From positions 1,488,001 through 1,552,000 of the forward strand of contig NC_014166.1 in the NCBI RefSeq assembly GCF_000092245.1: a DNA stretch of 64,000 nt. The letters are read 5' to 3'. Position numbers and translations under genes: made by a program. Shown here piece after piece: positions 39,547 to 48,187 of this stretch (positions within the stretch are counted from its first letter, which is position 1; each line of letters begins with the position of its first letter). Under the pieces are notes generated by a model. The model saw only the letters and a program-made list of their open reading frames with translations, was not told the DNA's origin and did no database searches. Origin of the DNA: Arcobacter nitrofigilis DSM 7299 (GTDB taxonomy: Bacteria; Campylobacterota; Campylobacteria; Campylobacterales; Arcobacteraceae).

Positions 39547-40668
39547 TTGAAAATAATACATTTTAGTGATACTCATTTAGGATATAACGACTTAGAGATA
39601 TTAAATGAAGAAAATATCAATCAAAGGGAAGCAGACTTTTACGATGCTTTTTCACAAATAGTTGATGATATAGAAAATATCAAACCAGATTTTATAATAC
39701 ATACAGGTGACCTTTTTCACAGAAGCTCTCCAAGCAATAGAGCTATAACCTTTGCTCTAAAAGAGTTCAAAAGACTTGATAAACTAAATATCCCTATCAT
39801 CATGATAGCTGGAAATCACTCAACACCTAGGACAAACCTTAGCAGTCCTATTTTAAAGATATTTGAAGAGTTTGAAAATGTACATGTATCATATGAACAA
39901 AACTACAAGAAAATAGAGTTTAATGATATAGTTTTCCATACCTTACCACATATGAATGATGAAACAAAAGCAGAAGATGAGATAAATTTATGTGAAAAAA
40001 ATATCAACCCTGATAAAAGAAATATCATGATGATGCACTGTTCTGTTGGAGCTTGGTATTTGATGCAAGAGTTTGGGGAGTGGGTTTATCCTACAGATAA
40101 AGAATATATCTTTGAAAAGATGGATTATGTAGCACTTGGACATTGGCATGGTTTTGGCTCTGTGGGCAAACATGAAAATGTATACTATAGTGGAAGTAGT
40201 GAGCGTACAAGTTTGAATGACAAAAGAAACTCAAAAGGTTATGCTCTTGTAAACTTAGGCGATAAATTAGAGGTAGAATATAAAGAGATAAAAATACGAC
40301 CTATCATATCTAAAACAATAGATTGTGAAAACTACCAAGATGCACTTGACACATTAGATACAAGCGATACAAAAGATGCCATCGTAGAAGTAAAACTTCA
40401 AAACCTAACAACCATGCAATCAATAGATATACAAAATCAAGAGATAAAAGCACTTTTCCCGCTTGCTATGAGTGTGAGTGTAAAAAGAGAGTTTAAAAAA
40501 GATACAAATGAGGGTAATACCTTAGATGATATTCAAGCTTTATCTTTAGAAGAGTACTTTTTAGACCATATCAAAGAACAAAGCGACAACAAAGAGTTTG
40601 ATAGACTAAAACCAAAAATCCAAGAACTATTTAGCAAGTACGAGGAGGCTTATGATGATACTTTGTAA
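39547..40668 (+). CDS. sbcD: SbcD/Mre11-family DNA repair nuclease
   Basis: The 373-residue metallophosphoesterase contains the Mre11 motifs in order: SDTHLG, HTGDLFHR, AGNHS, MMHCS and GHWHG. It uses a TTG start at 39547 with AGG 8 nt upstream; no better start precedes the first motif. SbcD pairs with SbcC to cut hairpins and process DNA ends. It overlaps sbcC by 17 nt. The length is near the family norm. Confidence 0.95.
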   Translation: MKIIHFSDTHLGYNDLEILNEENINQREADFYDAFSQIVDDIENIKPDFIIHTGDLFHRSSPSNRAITFALKEFKRLDKLNIPIIMIAGNHSTPRTNLSSPILKIFEEFENVHVSYEQNYKKIEFNDIVFHTLPHMNDETKAEDEINLCEKNINPDKRNIMMMHCSVGAWYLMQEFGEWVYPTDKEYIFEKMDYVALGHWHGFGSVGKHENVYYSGSSERTSLNDKRNSKGYALVNLGDKLEVEYKEIKIRPIISKTIDCENYQDALDTLDTSDTKDAIVEVKLQNLTTMQSIDIQNQEIKALFPLAMSVSVKREFKKDTNEGNTLDDIQALSLEEYFLDHIKEQSDNKEFDRLKPKIQELFSKYEEAYDDTL

Positions 40669-43024
40669 GCTAAAACTTGAAAACTTCAAACGATACAAAA
40701 CTTTCGAACTAGATTTTGATGAGGGATTAGTTGGAATCATAGGTAAAAATGGAAGTGGAAAATCCACTATCTTCGAAGCGATACTTTTTGCACTTTATGG
40801 GGAGTTTAAAGATAGAGGTTATAAAGAGATTGTGCGAAATGCCAATGCCACAGATAAAGATGCTGTAGTAGTAGAACTAGACTTTGAATTTGACTCAATA
40901 GAGTATAAAGTAGTGCGAGAATTCAGAGGAAAGGCACTAAGTGCCAATGCCAAACTTTATAAAAATGGTGAATTAATAACAAGTGGTGCCAAAGAAGTAA
41001 CTACAAGTATCATGAAGCTAACAAAGATGAGTAAAGAGGCTTTTTTACATACATTATTTGCTAGTCAAAAAGAGCTTACAAGTCTAAGTAATAGCAAACC
41101 AGAAGATAGAAAAAGAATGATAAGAAAGCTTTTAGACTTAGAAAAAATCGACTACATAGAAAAAGAACTTATAGAAAAAAGTAGAGAACTAAAAAGAGAG
41201 ATTTCAGCCTTTGCAGAAGTGCTTTTAAGTGCAGAAGATATCCAAACAAAAAAAGAGCAAATAAAATCAAATGAAGCCATCAAAAAAACTCTAAATGAAG
41301 AGTTACAAACTCAAACTAAACAAATAGATAGCCTAAAACTAAAAGAGCTAGATATAAAAAAAGAGCTAGAAAGTTTTGTTAAAACAAAAGAGGCAAAACA
41401 AAAAGCCCTAAGTGAACTAAATCTTCTAAAAAATAGTATCAACTCAAATATTGAAAACCAAAACAAACTCTCAACTGAACTAAAAGACCTAGAAGAAAAA
41501 CAACTCCAATATAAAGCCCTAGAACCCATAAAAAAAGAGTATGAAACACTACAATCTAATCTAAAAGAGCAAATACAACTAAAAGAGTACAGCCTAAAAA
41601 AAGAGGGTTTAATAAAAGAACAAGTTCAATTAAGAGAGCAATACAAAAAAGCTAAAAATGACATAGCCCTCTTACAAAAAGAGTGTGAAGGTTTTGAGGC
41701 ACTAAAACAAAAAGAGCAAGAAAGCAAAACCCAACAAGAGCAAATCAAACAAACCCTAACACAAATACAAGTAAAAGAAAAAGAGCTAAACTCAAATATC
41801 TTTGCAGAACAAAGAATCATAAACGACACCACAGCCAAAATACAACAAATGCAAGCCCTAGGCAAAGAGTCAAATTGTCCAACCTGTACAAGACCACTCT
41901 TAGAAGAGTATGACAATGTAATAGGCTCGTTAAACTCAACCATAAATGAAATACAAACAAACAAAATCACGAAGCTAAATAAAGAGCTACAAGAAGTAGA
42001 GACAAATAAAAAAACAATAGAAACCCAAAAAGAGCAAATAGACAAAACTTTAAGTGAATTAAACTCACAACTAGCTCTTATAAACAGTAAACAAAAAGAT
42101 TTACAAAACCTATCAAGCCATCTAAACAAGGTAGAGCAAAAAGGTAAAGAAAACAACGATGAAATAGCCAAACTAGATAAATACAGTTACGATGAAAACA
42201 AACACAAAACACTAGAAAATAGTTTCAATGAAATCCAACCAAAATATGAACAAATGAAATCATTAGAAACCATGTTAAAAAGATATGATAGTGTAAAACA
42301 AGACTTAGAAATCATCAGCAAAAAAATCACAGAGCAAAATAGCACTTACGATACAAAAGAGATAGACTACAAACAAATAGCTTACGATGAAACAGCCCAC
42401 ACATCCAAACAAAAAGAGTACGAAGAACACCATCAAACTTATGAGTTAAAAGTAAACCAAATAAATGAAATCAAAGTCAAAATAGCCCAATGTGAAGGTG
42501 AAATAAAAACCATACAATCAAGTCTAGATAACAACGAAATCCAACTAAAAAAAGTACAAACAAAAAAAGACGACCTAATCGACTACGACAAAATCAAGCT
42601 AAGTCTAAGTGAATTTAAAACAAAACTAAACTCAAAAGTAGCCCCAAGAATATCAGACATAGCCTCAAATATGTACGCCCAAATCACCAAAGGCAAATAC
42701 CAACACATAGAAGTATCAAATGACTTCGACTTTTATATCTACGATGAAGGTAAAAAGTACCCAATAGAGAGATTCTCAGGTGGAGAGATAGACCTAGCAA
42801 ACCTAGTATTGCGAATCGCCATATCAAAAACCCTAAGTGAACTAAGCGGAAGCTCACAAATAGGCTTCCTAGCCTTCGATGAAGTATTCGGAAGCCAAGA
42901 TGAAGCAAGAAGAATGGAGATACTAGAAGCCTTTCATATGATAAAAGAGCAGTATAGGCAGATATTTTTAATCAGTCATGAGATGGAGATTAAAGAGATG
43001 TTTGAAAAAGTTGTGGAGTTGTAA
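40652..43024 (+). CDS. sbcC: SbcC/Rad50-family ATPase
   Basis: The 790-residue SMC-like ATPase has an N-terminal Walker A (IGKNGSGKST), a long coiled coil interrupted by the zinc-hook motif CPTC (Cys409 and Cys412), a second coil arm, and a C-terminal lobe with signature FSGGE, Walker B LAFDEVFGSQD and LISHEMEI. The start ATG at 40652 is preceded by GAGGAGG inside sbcD. The coils are shorter than in E. coli SbcC (~1,050 residues), as is common in this phylum. With SbcD it forms the end-processing complex. Confidence 0.95.
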   Translation: MMILCKLKLENFKRYKTFELDFDEGLVGIIGKNGSGKSTIFEAILFALYGEFKDRGYKEIVRNANATDKDAVVVELDFEFDSIEYKVVREFRGKALSANAKLYKNGELITSGAKEVTTSIMKLTKMSKEAFLHTLFASQKELTSLSNSKPEDRKRMIRKLLDLEKIDYIEKELIEKSRELKREISAFAEVLLSAEDIQTKKEQIKSNEAIKKTLNEELQTQTKQIDSLKLKELDIKKELESFVKTKEAKQKALSELNLLKNSINSNIENQNKLSTELKDLEEKQLQYKALEPIKKEYETLQSNLKEQIQLKEYSLKKEGLIKEQVQLREQYKKAKNDIALLQKECEGFEALKQKEQESKTQQEQIKQTLTQIQVKEKELNSNIFAEQRIINDTTAKIQQMQALGKESNCPTCTRPLLEEYDNVIGSLNSTINEIQTNKITKLNKELQEVETNKKTIETQKEQIDKTLSELNSQLALINSKQKDLQNLSSHLNKVEQKGKENNDEIAKLDKYSYDENKHKTLENSFNEIQPKYEQMKSLETMLKRYDSVKQDLEIISKKITEQNSTYDTKEIDYKQIAYDETAHTSKQKEYEEHHQTYELKVNQINEIKVKIAQCEGEIKTIQSSLDNNEIQLKKVQTKKDDLIDYDKIKLSLSEFKTKLNSKVAPRISDIASNMYAQITKGKYQHIEVSNDFDFYIYDEGKKYPIERFSGGEIDLANLVLRIAISKTLSELSGSSQIGFLAFDEVFGSQDEARRMEILEAFHMIKEQYRQIFLISHEMEIKEMFEKVVEL

Positions 43025-43025
43025 G

Positions 43026-43079
43026 ATGAATGAATTAATAATTGATGAAAATATTAAAATAAATTTATCTCATTTATAA
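43026..43079 (+). pseudogene. ORF6N-type gene remnant (N-terminal 17 codons)
   Basis: Right after sbcC, a short frame reading MNELIIDENIKINLSHL starts like an ORF6N-domain protein, and it matches the start of the larger remnant at 44.69 kb (MDGLIIDEDIKNRIYTIR). The rest of the gene is missing. It marks a deletion point at the border of the accessory region. Confidence 0.5.
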
Positions 43080-43099
43080 AATGACAAAAGAATTGTGTC

Positions 43100-43804
43100 A
43101 TGAGTAATCAAATTAAAAATGAACAAATAGAATTGATACCTGATAAAGATGGTTTTTTATTTGAGATAGAAGATTATAATTATTTATTAAATAGGTTTTG
43201 TGGAGGGATTGCTGTCATTATTATAATTTCTTTTATTTTATTTTATTTTTTTGATGGAAACATATTGGCAATGAGAAATGAAGGACATAGAGGATATCTA
43301 CTTGTGACAGTAGGGGGAATATATATTATATTTGAAGCTATTAAAATGCTTATTTATTTAAACAAAGATAAAAAAGAAAAAATAAGATTTTATGTTGGTT
43401 ATATATATAGAACAAATAATAACCTAAAAGTTCCTCTTGAAAATATAGAGGAAGGCTATATCGGAAAATATAATATCTTCTCAAACAAAATTCCGTGGAG
43501 GATAAGTACTTTTTCTTTTATTCTGTCACTTCCCTTAGGTTTATCTATTGGTTTAATTCTTATACTTTTGGGAAGATTTATTTACTCAATATTTAAAGGA
43601 AAAAAATACACTTTCGAAACAAACAATCTAATACTTCTTCAAAATAATTATAATAAATATTGTATATCTGTTTCTTTAAATATTGCTACAAAAGAAGATA
43701 TAGAAAAATTAAATCAATATCTAAGTCAATATCTTCATACTGATATAAATAAGATGGAAAAAATTCTTTATAAAATACCTGAATTTAAAAGGAATAATTT
43801 ATGA
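43100..43804 (+). CDS. Unknown multi-span membrane protein
   Basis: The 234-residue protein has two hydrophobic spans near residues 35-55 and 70-90 and a longer hydrophobic stretch near 135-165 (FSFILSLPLGLSIGLILILLG). The N-terminal and C-terminal parts are hydrophilic. No family was recognised. The stop overlaps the next start (ATGA), so it heads a tightly coupled operon of two further genes and a truncated one. Very low GC relative to the upstream sbcDC genes suggests an accessory origin. Confidence 0.7.
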   Translation: MSNQIKNEQIELIPDKDGFLFEIEDYNYLLNRFCGGIAVIIIISFILFYFFDGNILAMRNEGHRGYLLVTVGGIYIIFEAIKMLIYLNKDKKEKIRFYVGYIYRTNNNLKVPLENIEEGYIGKYNIFSNKIPWRISTFSFILSLPLGLSIGLILILLGRFIYSIFKGKKYTFETNNLILLQNNYNKYCISVSLNIATKEDIEKLNQYLSQYLHTDINKMEKILYKIPEFKRNNL

Positions 43805-43935
43805 GTAGTGTACAAAACAATAATTCACTAGAAGTTTTAAAACTAAAATATAATTCAAAAAATATAATATATGAAATAAAAATTAATTTTAAAAGTAATA
43901 TTTTTAATCAAAATTGTAAAGGGAAAGTAGTATGA
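43801..43935 (+). CDS. Small 44-aa ORF in coupled operon
   Basis: The frame overlaps its upstream neighbour by 4 nt and its downstream neighbour by 4 nt (ATGA at both joints), which strongly suggests genuine translation. The product (start MSSVQNNNSLEVLKLKYN) is hydrophilic, basic and has one cysteine. No family was recognised. It may be a shortened relic of a larger gene that keeps the operon coupled. Confidence 0.5.
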   Translation: MSSVQNNNSLEVLKLKYNSKNIIYEIKINFKSNIFNQNCKGKVV

Positions 43936-44459
43936 AAAGAATATACAAATTTATAATAGGTTTAACATTATTGCTAAGTTTTTCAAGTAATGTTTTTGCA
44001 AAAAATATAGGATATGTTTGGTTATTATCAGGAAGTCGTTATTACGATAAGATTAATTATGGAAATTCAGATTATAACTATCTTTTAGGTATGAATTTTG
44101 GAAAAACATTACCAGATGTAAATAGTATAATAAAAATAGAACCTAAAAATAGAATATATTTTGGGTTTAGTTTCATTCAAGATATTACAACTAATTTTTT
44201 AGATTTAGTAGAGAATGGCAAATGTCCTAAGGAAGGAGGGGCATTTTCAAATTATATGTTGAATATAAAAAGTGATGAATGTTTAGTTGATAAAGTAGTA
44301 GGAAAAATAAAGCGTAAATATGGATATCATCATAAAAATTTTAACTCATACTATGAACTGCAAGACCCAATCAAAGCAAAAGTTTTAGGATATGTTATAT
44401 TCAAAGCGGGAATGTTTATGCTTGTAGAGCAAACTGAATTACTGGAAAAGGATAAATAA
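43932..44459 (+). CDS. Unknown secreted/periplasmic protein
   Basis: The 175-residue protein has a clear Sec signal peptide (KRIYKFIIGLTLLLSFSSNVFA, cleavage before KNIGY). The mature part is basic, has two cysteines (in GKCPKEGG and DECLVD) that may form a disulfide, and ends with a hydrophobic segment (VLGYVIFKAGMFMLVEQ). No family was recognised. It is the third gene of the coupled operon, together with an inner-membrane protein. Confidence 0.7.
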   Translation: MKRIYKFIIGLTLLLSFSSNVFAKNIGYVWLLSGSRYYDKINYGNSDYNYLLGMNFGKTLPDVNSIIKIEPKNRIYFGFSFIQDITTNFLDLVENGKCPKEGGAFSNYMLNIKSDECLVDKVVGKIKRKYGYHHKNFNSYYELQDPIKAKVLGYVIFKAGMFMLVEQTELLEKDK

Positions 44460-44524
44460 TGGCGGATAAAGGAACATGGCAAGATTTTGAGGGCTTAGAT
44501 TTATTAAGCGACACCTATCAATAA
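44459..44524 (+). pseudogene. 5' fragment of an unknown gene, cut off at a repeat
   Basis: An ATG overlapping the preceding stop (TAATG) opens a 21-codon frame starting MADKGTWQDFEGLDLL. It stops 8 bp before a dispersed repeat that begins GGGTCAGG. The operon's fourth gene therefore appears to have lost everything after its first ~20 codons. Confidence 0.5.
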
Positions 44525-44531
44525 AGAATAA

Positions 44532-44619
44532 GGGTCAGGTGATAACGATAATTCTTTTTTAAATTATATAGATTAAGATATTGCAAAGTGCAATACTTTT
44601 AAATAAAAATGTTTTTTAA
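44532..44619 (+). repeat. Dispersed repeat R1, copy 1
   Basis: About 85 bp starting GGGTCAGGTGATAACGATAA. It aligns over its whole length with 48188-48274 (~80% identity). It sits exactly at the end of a truncated gene. Confidence 0.7.
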
Positions 44620-44691
44620 TGTTATTATTATTTATCATTTTACCAATATTAGGAAAACGATGATATATTTATTTTAAATTAGGACTGTAAT

Positions 44692-44990
44692 ATGGATGGA
44701 TTAATAATTGATGAGGATATAAAAAATAGAATATATACCATCAGAAATATGCAAGTTATGTTTGATAGAGACTTAGCAAAACTTTATGACTTCATCTTTA
44801 AGGTCACAAAATGTGACCTTAGAAAGTCAAAGAGGAAAACATAGGAAATATTTACCTTATGTATTTACAGAGCAGGGTGTTTCAATGCTTTCAGTAGAGC
44901 TATTCAGACAAGTATTCATATTATAAATAGTTTTGTAAAGATGAGACAGTTTATGACTATAACACAAATTATAAACAAACAAAGGTAAAT
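44692..44990 (+). pseudogene. ORF6N-domain protein pseudogene
   Basis: The N-terminus reads MDGLIIDEDIKNRIYTIRNM then QVMFDRDLAKLY, the start of the ORF6N domain found in phage and accessory-region proteins. After that the frame shifts. The segments SLRSQNVT, YLPYVFTEQGVSMLS and IINSFVKMRQF, all expected later in this family, follow in different frames with the DNA between them missing. The gene has thus suffered an internal deletion plus at least two frameshifts. Confidence 0.8.
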
Positions 44991-44994
44991 TACA

Positions 44995-45300
44995 ATGAAC
45001 CTCTCTAAATCCCTCTACACAAAAGGTATCCAATGCCCCAAAGCACTTTGGCTTAAAAAGTACAAAAAAGAAGTACTAACACCACCAGATGAGCAAGCCC
45101 TTGCTATATTTGAAACAGGAAATATAGTAGGTGCCTTAGCTTGTCAGCTTTTCCCTGAGGGTAGGGAAGTGCCATACACTACAAATTAAGATGAGATGAT
45201 AAACATTACAAAAGAGTGGATAGAAGAGGGGTGAGCAGATGAAACTTATAGACTACTGTTAACTTGATATTTTGATGATGGTGAAGATATTAAATAAATT
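44995..45300 (+). pseudogene. Truncated, decayed DUF2779 paralogue
   Basis: The first 64 codons are nearly identical to the intact gene at 48.68 kb (shared KSLYTKGIQCPKALWLKKYK). A Tyr codon is then changed to TAA at 45187-45189. Homology continues through DEMI, two TGA stops and a shift to ILMMVKIL, and then ends at ~45300. It is an inactive partial duplicate, about the first 100 codons. Confidence 0.85.
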
Positions 45301-45312
45301 AAAGGAGATACA

Positions 45313-46251
45313 ATGGCAGGAGCATATGCACATTTGACAATAGTAAATAAGGCATTTACTGAAAGTGAATTAGAAGAATTAGGTCTTAGTAATGATGCGC
45401 TTATTTCATTGGCAGATTATTCAACTTTTATAGAACTAGGTTCAGTTAGTCCAGATTATCCATATCTAGCAATTACAGAAAGACATAAAAAATGGGCAGA
45501 TTTAATGCATTTAGCAATGAAAACAAAATCTTTTATTTTAAAAGGTATTGAAGAAGTTAAGGCAATTGCTGATGAAGAAGACAGAAGAAGAGCTTTTGCA
45601 TGGCTTTGTGGACTAGCTGGGCATATTGTTACTGATGTAGTTATTCATCCTGTAGTTGAATTAAAAGTTGGACCATATAAAGGAAATGAATCAGCTCACA
45701 GAAACTGTGAAATGCACCAAGATGTTTATATCTATAAAAAGATTACAGGCTATGGGGAGATTTCAGAAACAGAACAATTATTTTTGTTTGGCAAAGAGTG
45801 TAGTAACAATGGTAATACAAGTGAGCTAAATAAAATAGTTTCTTTAGTATGGGGAAAGATGTTAGAAGAATTAGATAATGAAGAGTACTTAACCAATAAA
45901 CCTGATTTTGATACTTGGCATAGTAGATTTCATGTCTTAGTTTCAACAATAGAAGAAACTCAAAATTTTCCTACTATTTCAAGACATGTAATAGGATTAG
46001 ATGGAGGAATTATATATCCAAAGTATGAAGAAGTAAATAAAGAGGAGTATATTGAAAATTTAAAAGTACCCGGTAATACAATTATGCATTATGATGATAT
46101 TTTTGATAAAGCAGTATCTCAAGTGCAACAAACTTGGAAGGTTTTAGATGAAGCAGTATATGGTAATGGAATTTCTCACTTAGAGTATTTTGCAGATTGG
46201 AACTTAGATAATGGTAGAACATCATCTGGTGAACTAGAGTATTGGGCATAA
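45313..46251 (+). CDS. Zinc-dependent phospholipase C-like protein
   Basis: The 312-residue protein has the features of the Zn-dependent PLC family (PF00882-like): AYAHLTIVNKA at the N-terminus, SPDYPYL, and a His/Asp-rich helical core AGHIVTDVVIHPVVE followed by HRNCEMHQDVYIY. These supply the metal ligands His and Asp. There is no signal peptide, so it is probably cytoplasmic, and the natural substrate is uncertain. An excellent AAAGGAG site precedes ATG 45313. The gene starts 12 bp after the end of the DUF2779 relic. A lipoprotein gene follows closely. Confidence 0.75.
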   Translation: MAGAYAHLTIVNKAFTESELEELGLSNDALISLADYSTFIELGSVSPDYPYLAITERHKKWADLMHLAMKTKSFILKGIEEVKAIADEEDRRRAFAWLCGLAGHIVTDVVIHPVVELKVGPYKGNESAHRNCEMHQDVYIYKKITGYGEISETEQLFLFGKECSNNGNTSELNKIVSLVWGKMLEELDNEEYLTNKPDFDTWHSRFHVLVSTIEETQNFPTISRHVIGLDGGIIYPKYEEVNKEEYIENLKVPGNTIMHYDDIFDKAVSQVQQTWKVLDEAVYGNGISHLEYFADWNLDNGRTSSGELEYWA

Positions 46252-46262
46252 GGAAAAATGAA

Positions 46263-46649
46263 ATGAAAAAAATATTGGTAAAAAGTTTACTAATTATTTT
46301 AGTATCTAATTTAATTATTGGATGTTCTTTAAAAAGTGATAATTTAATCGAATTAAAACCAAATCTAAATAAACTTACAAAAAGAGCTAATAGTGCTATT
46401 AAAAGAAGAGGTATTGCAGTAGAAGATGTAAAAGATTATTTAAATACGAATTCTCCTATTTTAATGGAAAATTTTAAAGATTATGATTTAAAGATAAAGT
46501 ATGATAATAAAGTTACTGTAGTTCTTGTATGCAAAGATAACAAAGCTATTTATGAAGATTTATCTTGTGATTTAAAAATTGATGAAGATTATACAAAAGA
46601 AGATAAAAAGTGTAGTTTTTATATTAAAAATCCTATTTGTAATAATTAA
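46263..46649 (+). CDS. Small lipoprotein of unknown function
   Basis: ATG 46263, with AAGGA upstream, gives 128 residues beginning MKKILVKSLLIILVSNLIIG and then Cys, a lipobox (LIIGC). The mature part is charged, with later cysteines at the C-terminal end (CKDNK, DLSCD, KKCSF, NPICNN) that could form disulfides. It lies 11 bp after the phospholipase-like gene and probably shares its transcript. No family was recognised. Confidence 0.7.
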   Translation: MKKILVKSLLIILVSNLIIGCSLKSDNLIELKPNLNKLTKRANSAIKRRGIAVEDVKDYLNTNSPILMENFKDYDLKIKYDNKVTVVLVCKDNKAIYEDLSCDLKIDEDYTKEDKKCSFYIKNPICNN

Positions 46650-46764
46650 AAATTATTTGATTTCTAAATGAAGAGTTCGAGGCTAATGCATTTTAATCCA
46701 GACTTTGTTGAAGCTGAGCACTTTGCTTTTTAAAGTGGAAAGAGTCGAAACTGTTTGACGAGAG

Positions 46765-46788
46765 AAAAGTGATAAATTCACTTTTTTT
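46765..46788 (+). terminator. Rho-independent terminator
   Basis: The stem AAAAGTGA / TCACTTTT with a 5-nt loop is followed by TTT, about 115 bp after the lipoprotein gene and inside the head of a dispersed repeat. Confidence 0.7.
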
Positions 46789-46807
46789 AGGAGTTTTACA
46801 GGCTAGC

Positions 46808-46919
46808 TTTAAAAAATGAAGTGGGAAGGAACTTTAGCTTCAACAACTCGTCTGGTTGCTTTTTGTCTTACTTTTTACAACTAAAAAGTGAGAAAGCGGA
46901 GAACTTTGTTCTTCAAGAG
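46808..46919 (+). repeat. Dispersed repeat R2, copy A
   Basis: It contains GAAGTGGGAAGGAACTTTAG and then CAACTCGTCTGGTTGCTTTT. It is about 90% identical over its first 50 bp to copy C (47300-47411). The 46650-47565 interval holds only such repeats; no gene is supported. Confidence 0.75.
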
Positions 46920-46996
46920 TTTTGCATACAGTTAAAACTATTTATAAAATATTATATTTAAAATAAGTTTTTACTCTACATCTTTACTTATTTCGA

Positions 46997-47068
46997 CTTT
47001 CTTTTGTGAAAAAGAAAGTAGCAAAGAAATCACCCACAACATTTCGAAGGTGAAACTTCCCTCGCTTA
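46997..47068 (-). repeat. Dispersed repeat R2, copy B (inverted, diverged)
   Basis: Read on the minus strand, this stretch (GAAAAAGAAAGTAGCAAAG on the plus strand) aligns loosely with copies A and C, roughly 60-65% by eye. The three copies make an A / inverted B / C arrangement. Confidence 0.45.
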
Positions 47069-47299
47069 TTATTTATAGTTTCTGTTTTGTAAAACTCACA
47101 CAAAAATATGCTCCCAGCATATTTCTTATGCTCAGACAGTTACAAAACTTTCCCGAAACAATAAATAAACACTCAGCTTCTCAAATGTGGGAACATGGGA
47201 TAAGGACATTTGCATTTTTTGATACCATTTTATTTGAATTGATGTAATCCTCAAATATTATTTTGTAACTTAAAGTTAGGTATCGCATTTTGTGATACC

Positions 47300-47411
47300 T
47301 TTAAAAAGTGAAGTGGGAGGGAACTTTAGCTTTAACAACTTGTCTGGTTGCTTCTTTGTTTCTTTCTTACAACTAAGAAAGAAAAAGGCGAAGAGATTTA
47401 TCTCTTCAAGA
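47300..47411 (+). repeat. Dispersed repeat R2, copy C
   Basis: It contains GAAGTGGGAGGGAACTTTAG and CAACTTGTCTGGTTGCTTCT, closely matching copy A. It ends ~155 bp before the toxin-antitoxin pair. Confidence 0.75.
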
Positions 47412-47530
47412 GAGCAACTATTCTTTAAACTATCTAATAATAAAAAATTACAAAATGTAATAAAATCTAAATCAATCAAAAAAACTTAATATAATTATAA
47501 ATATTATTTAAAAGGCTTATGATGATTATA

Positions 47531-47562
47531 TTGACAAAAGTTAACATATATGTTAACATAAA
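47531..47562 (+). promoter_or_regulatory. higBA promoter with palindromic operator
   Basis: The consensus -35 TTGACA (47531-47536) is followed by a perfect 18-bp palindrome GTTAACATATATGTTAAC (47540-47557) covering the spacer and -10 region, 8 bp before the toxin ATG. It fits autorepression by the HigA-type antitoxin. The transcript leader would be very short. Confidence 0.7.
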
Positions 47563-47565
47563 ACA

Positions 47566-47910
47566 ATGAAAGAGATAATATTCTATAAAACCAAATCAGG
47601 CAAATGCCCGATTGAGGATTTTTTGGATTCATTATCTAACAAAGAGGTTATGAAAATAACTTGGGTCTTACAGCTTATCGAAGAATCGGATAGTATCTCT
47701 ACTAAGTTTTATAAAAAACTTGTAAATACAGATGATATTATTGAAGTTAGAGTTCAGTATTCAAATAATAACTTTAGATTTTTAGGTTTTGAAAATAAAG
47801 GCTGTTTAGTTATTTTGACAAATGCTTTTAGAAAAAAAGACCAAAAAACTTCTAAAAAAGAGATTGCTTTAGCCCATAAGAGAAAAAAGGAGTATTTAGA
47901 AGATGAGTGA
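47566..47910 (+). CDS. higB: RelE/HigB-type toxin
   Basis: The 114-residue protein is of the phage Gp49/HigB type: [21 protein letters not shown] at the start, then [34 protein letters not shown] and [12 protein letters not shown]. This order is diagnostic. Such toxins cut mRNA at the ribosome. The toxin gene precedes the antitoxin gene and overlaps it by 8 nt, the HigBA order. The promoter has a strong palindrome for autoregulation. Confidence 0.92.
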   Translation: MKEIIFYKTKSGKCPIEDFLDSLSNKEVMKITWVLQLIEESDSISTKFYKKLVNTDDIIEVRVQYSNNNFRFLGFENKGCLVILTNAFRKKDQKTSKKEIALAHKRKKEYLEDE

Positions 47911-48178
47911 TTTACAAAAATATATAGAAAAAAGAAAAAACTTAGATAAAAATTTTGCCGAAAATTTTGATAAGGGTTATGAAGAGTTTAAAATAGGAGA
48001 AATATTAAAACAAGCAAGGGTTGATACTGGAATGACTCAAGAAGATGTTGCATTAAAACTTCATACAAAAAAATCAGCAATATCAAGAATAGAAAACCAT
48101 GCCCAAGATATAAAATTATCCACTTTGCAAAACTTTGCAAATATACTTGGAAAAGAATTAAAGATACAAATAGTTTAA
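47903..48178 (+). CDS. higA: HigA-type antitoxin (XRE helix-turn-helix)
   Basis: The 91-residue protein has an XRE-family helix-turn-helix: [20 protein letters not shown], then KKSAISRIE and [15 protein letters not shown]. The N-terminal ~35 charged residues probably bind the toxin. Its gene overlaps higB. It should neutralise HigB and repress the operon through the palindrome ahead of higB. The repeat R1 copy 2 begins 10 bp after its stop. Confidence 0.9.
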   Translation: MSDLQKYIEKRKNLDKNFAENFDKGYEEFKIGEILKQARVDTGMTQEDVALKLHTKKSAISRIENHAQDIKLSTLQNFANILGKELKIQIV

Positions 48179-48187
48179 AAAAACTTG

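Noticed and set aside
44995-45189. 64-aa ORF as an intact small gene
   Set aside because: It is the truncated copy of the DUF2779 gene. Homology continues past the stop codon through further stops and a frameshift.
46242-46262. Upstream TTG start for the lipoprotein gene
   Set aside because: It would place charged residues before the signal peptide. ATG 46263 gives a normal lipoprotein signal with a ribosome site.
47050-47247. 65-codon plus-strand frame and similar frames at 47276-47489
   Set aside because: They fall within or beside the dispersed R2 repeats, which typically give spurious ORFs. No ribosome site or family was seen.
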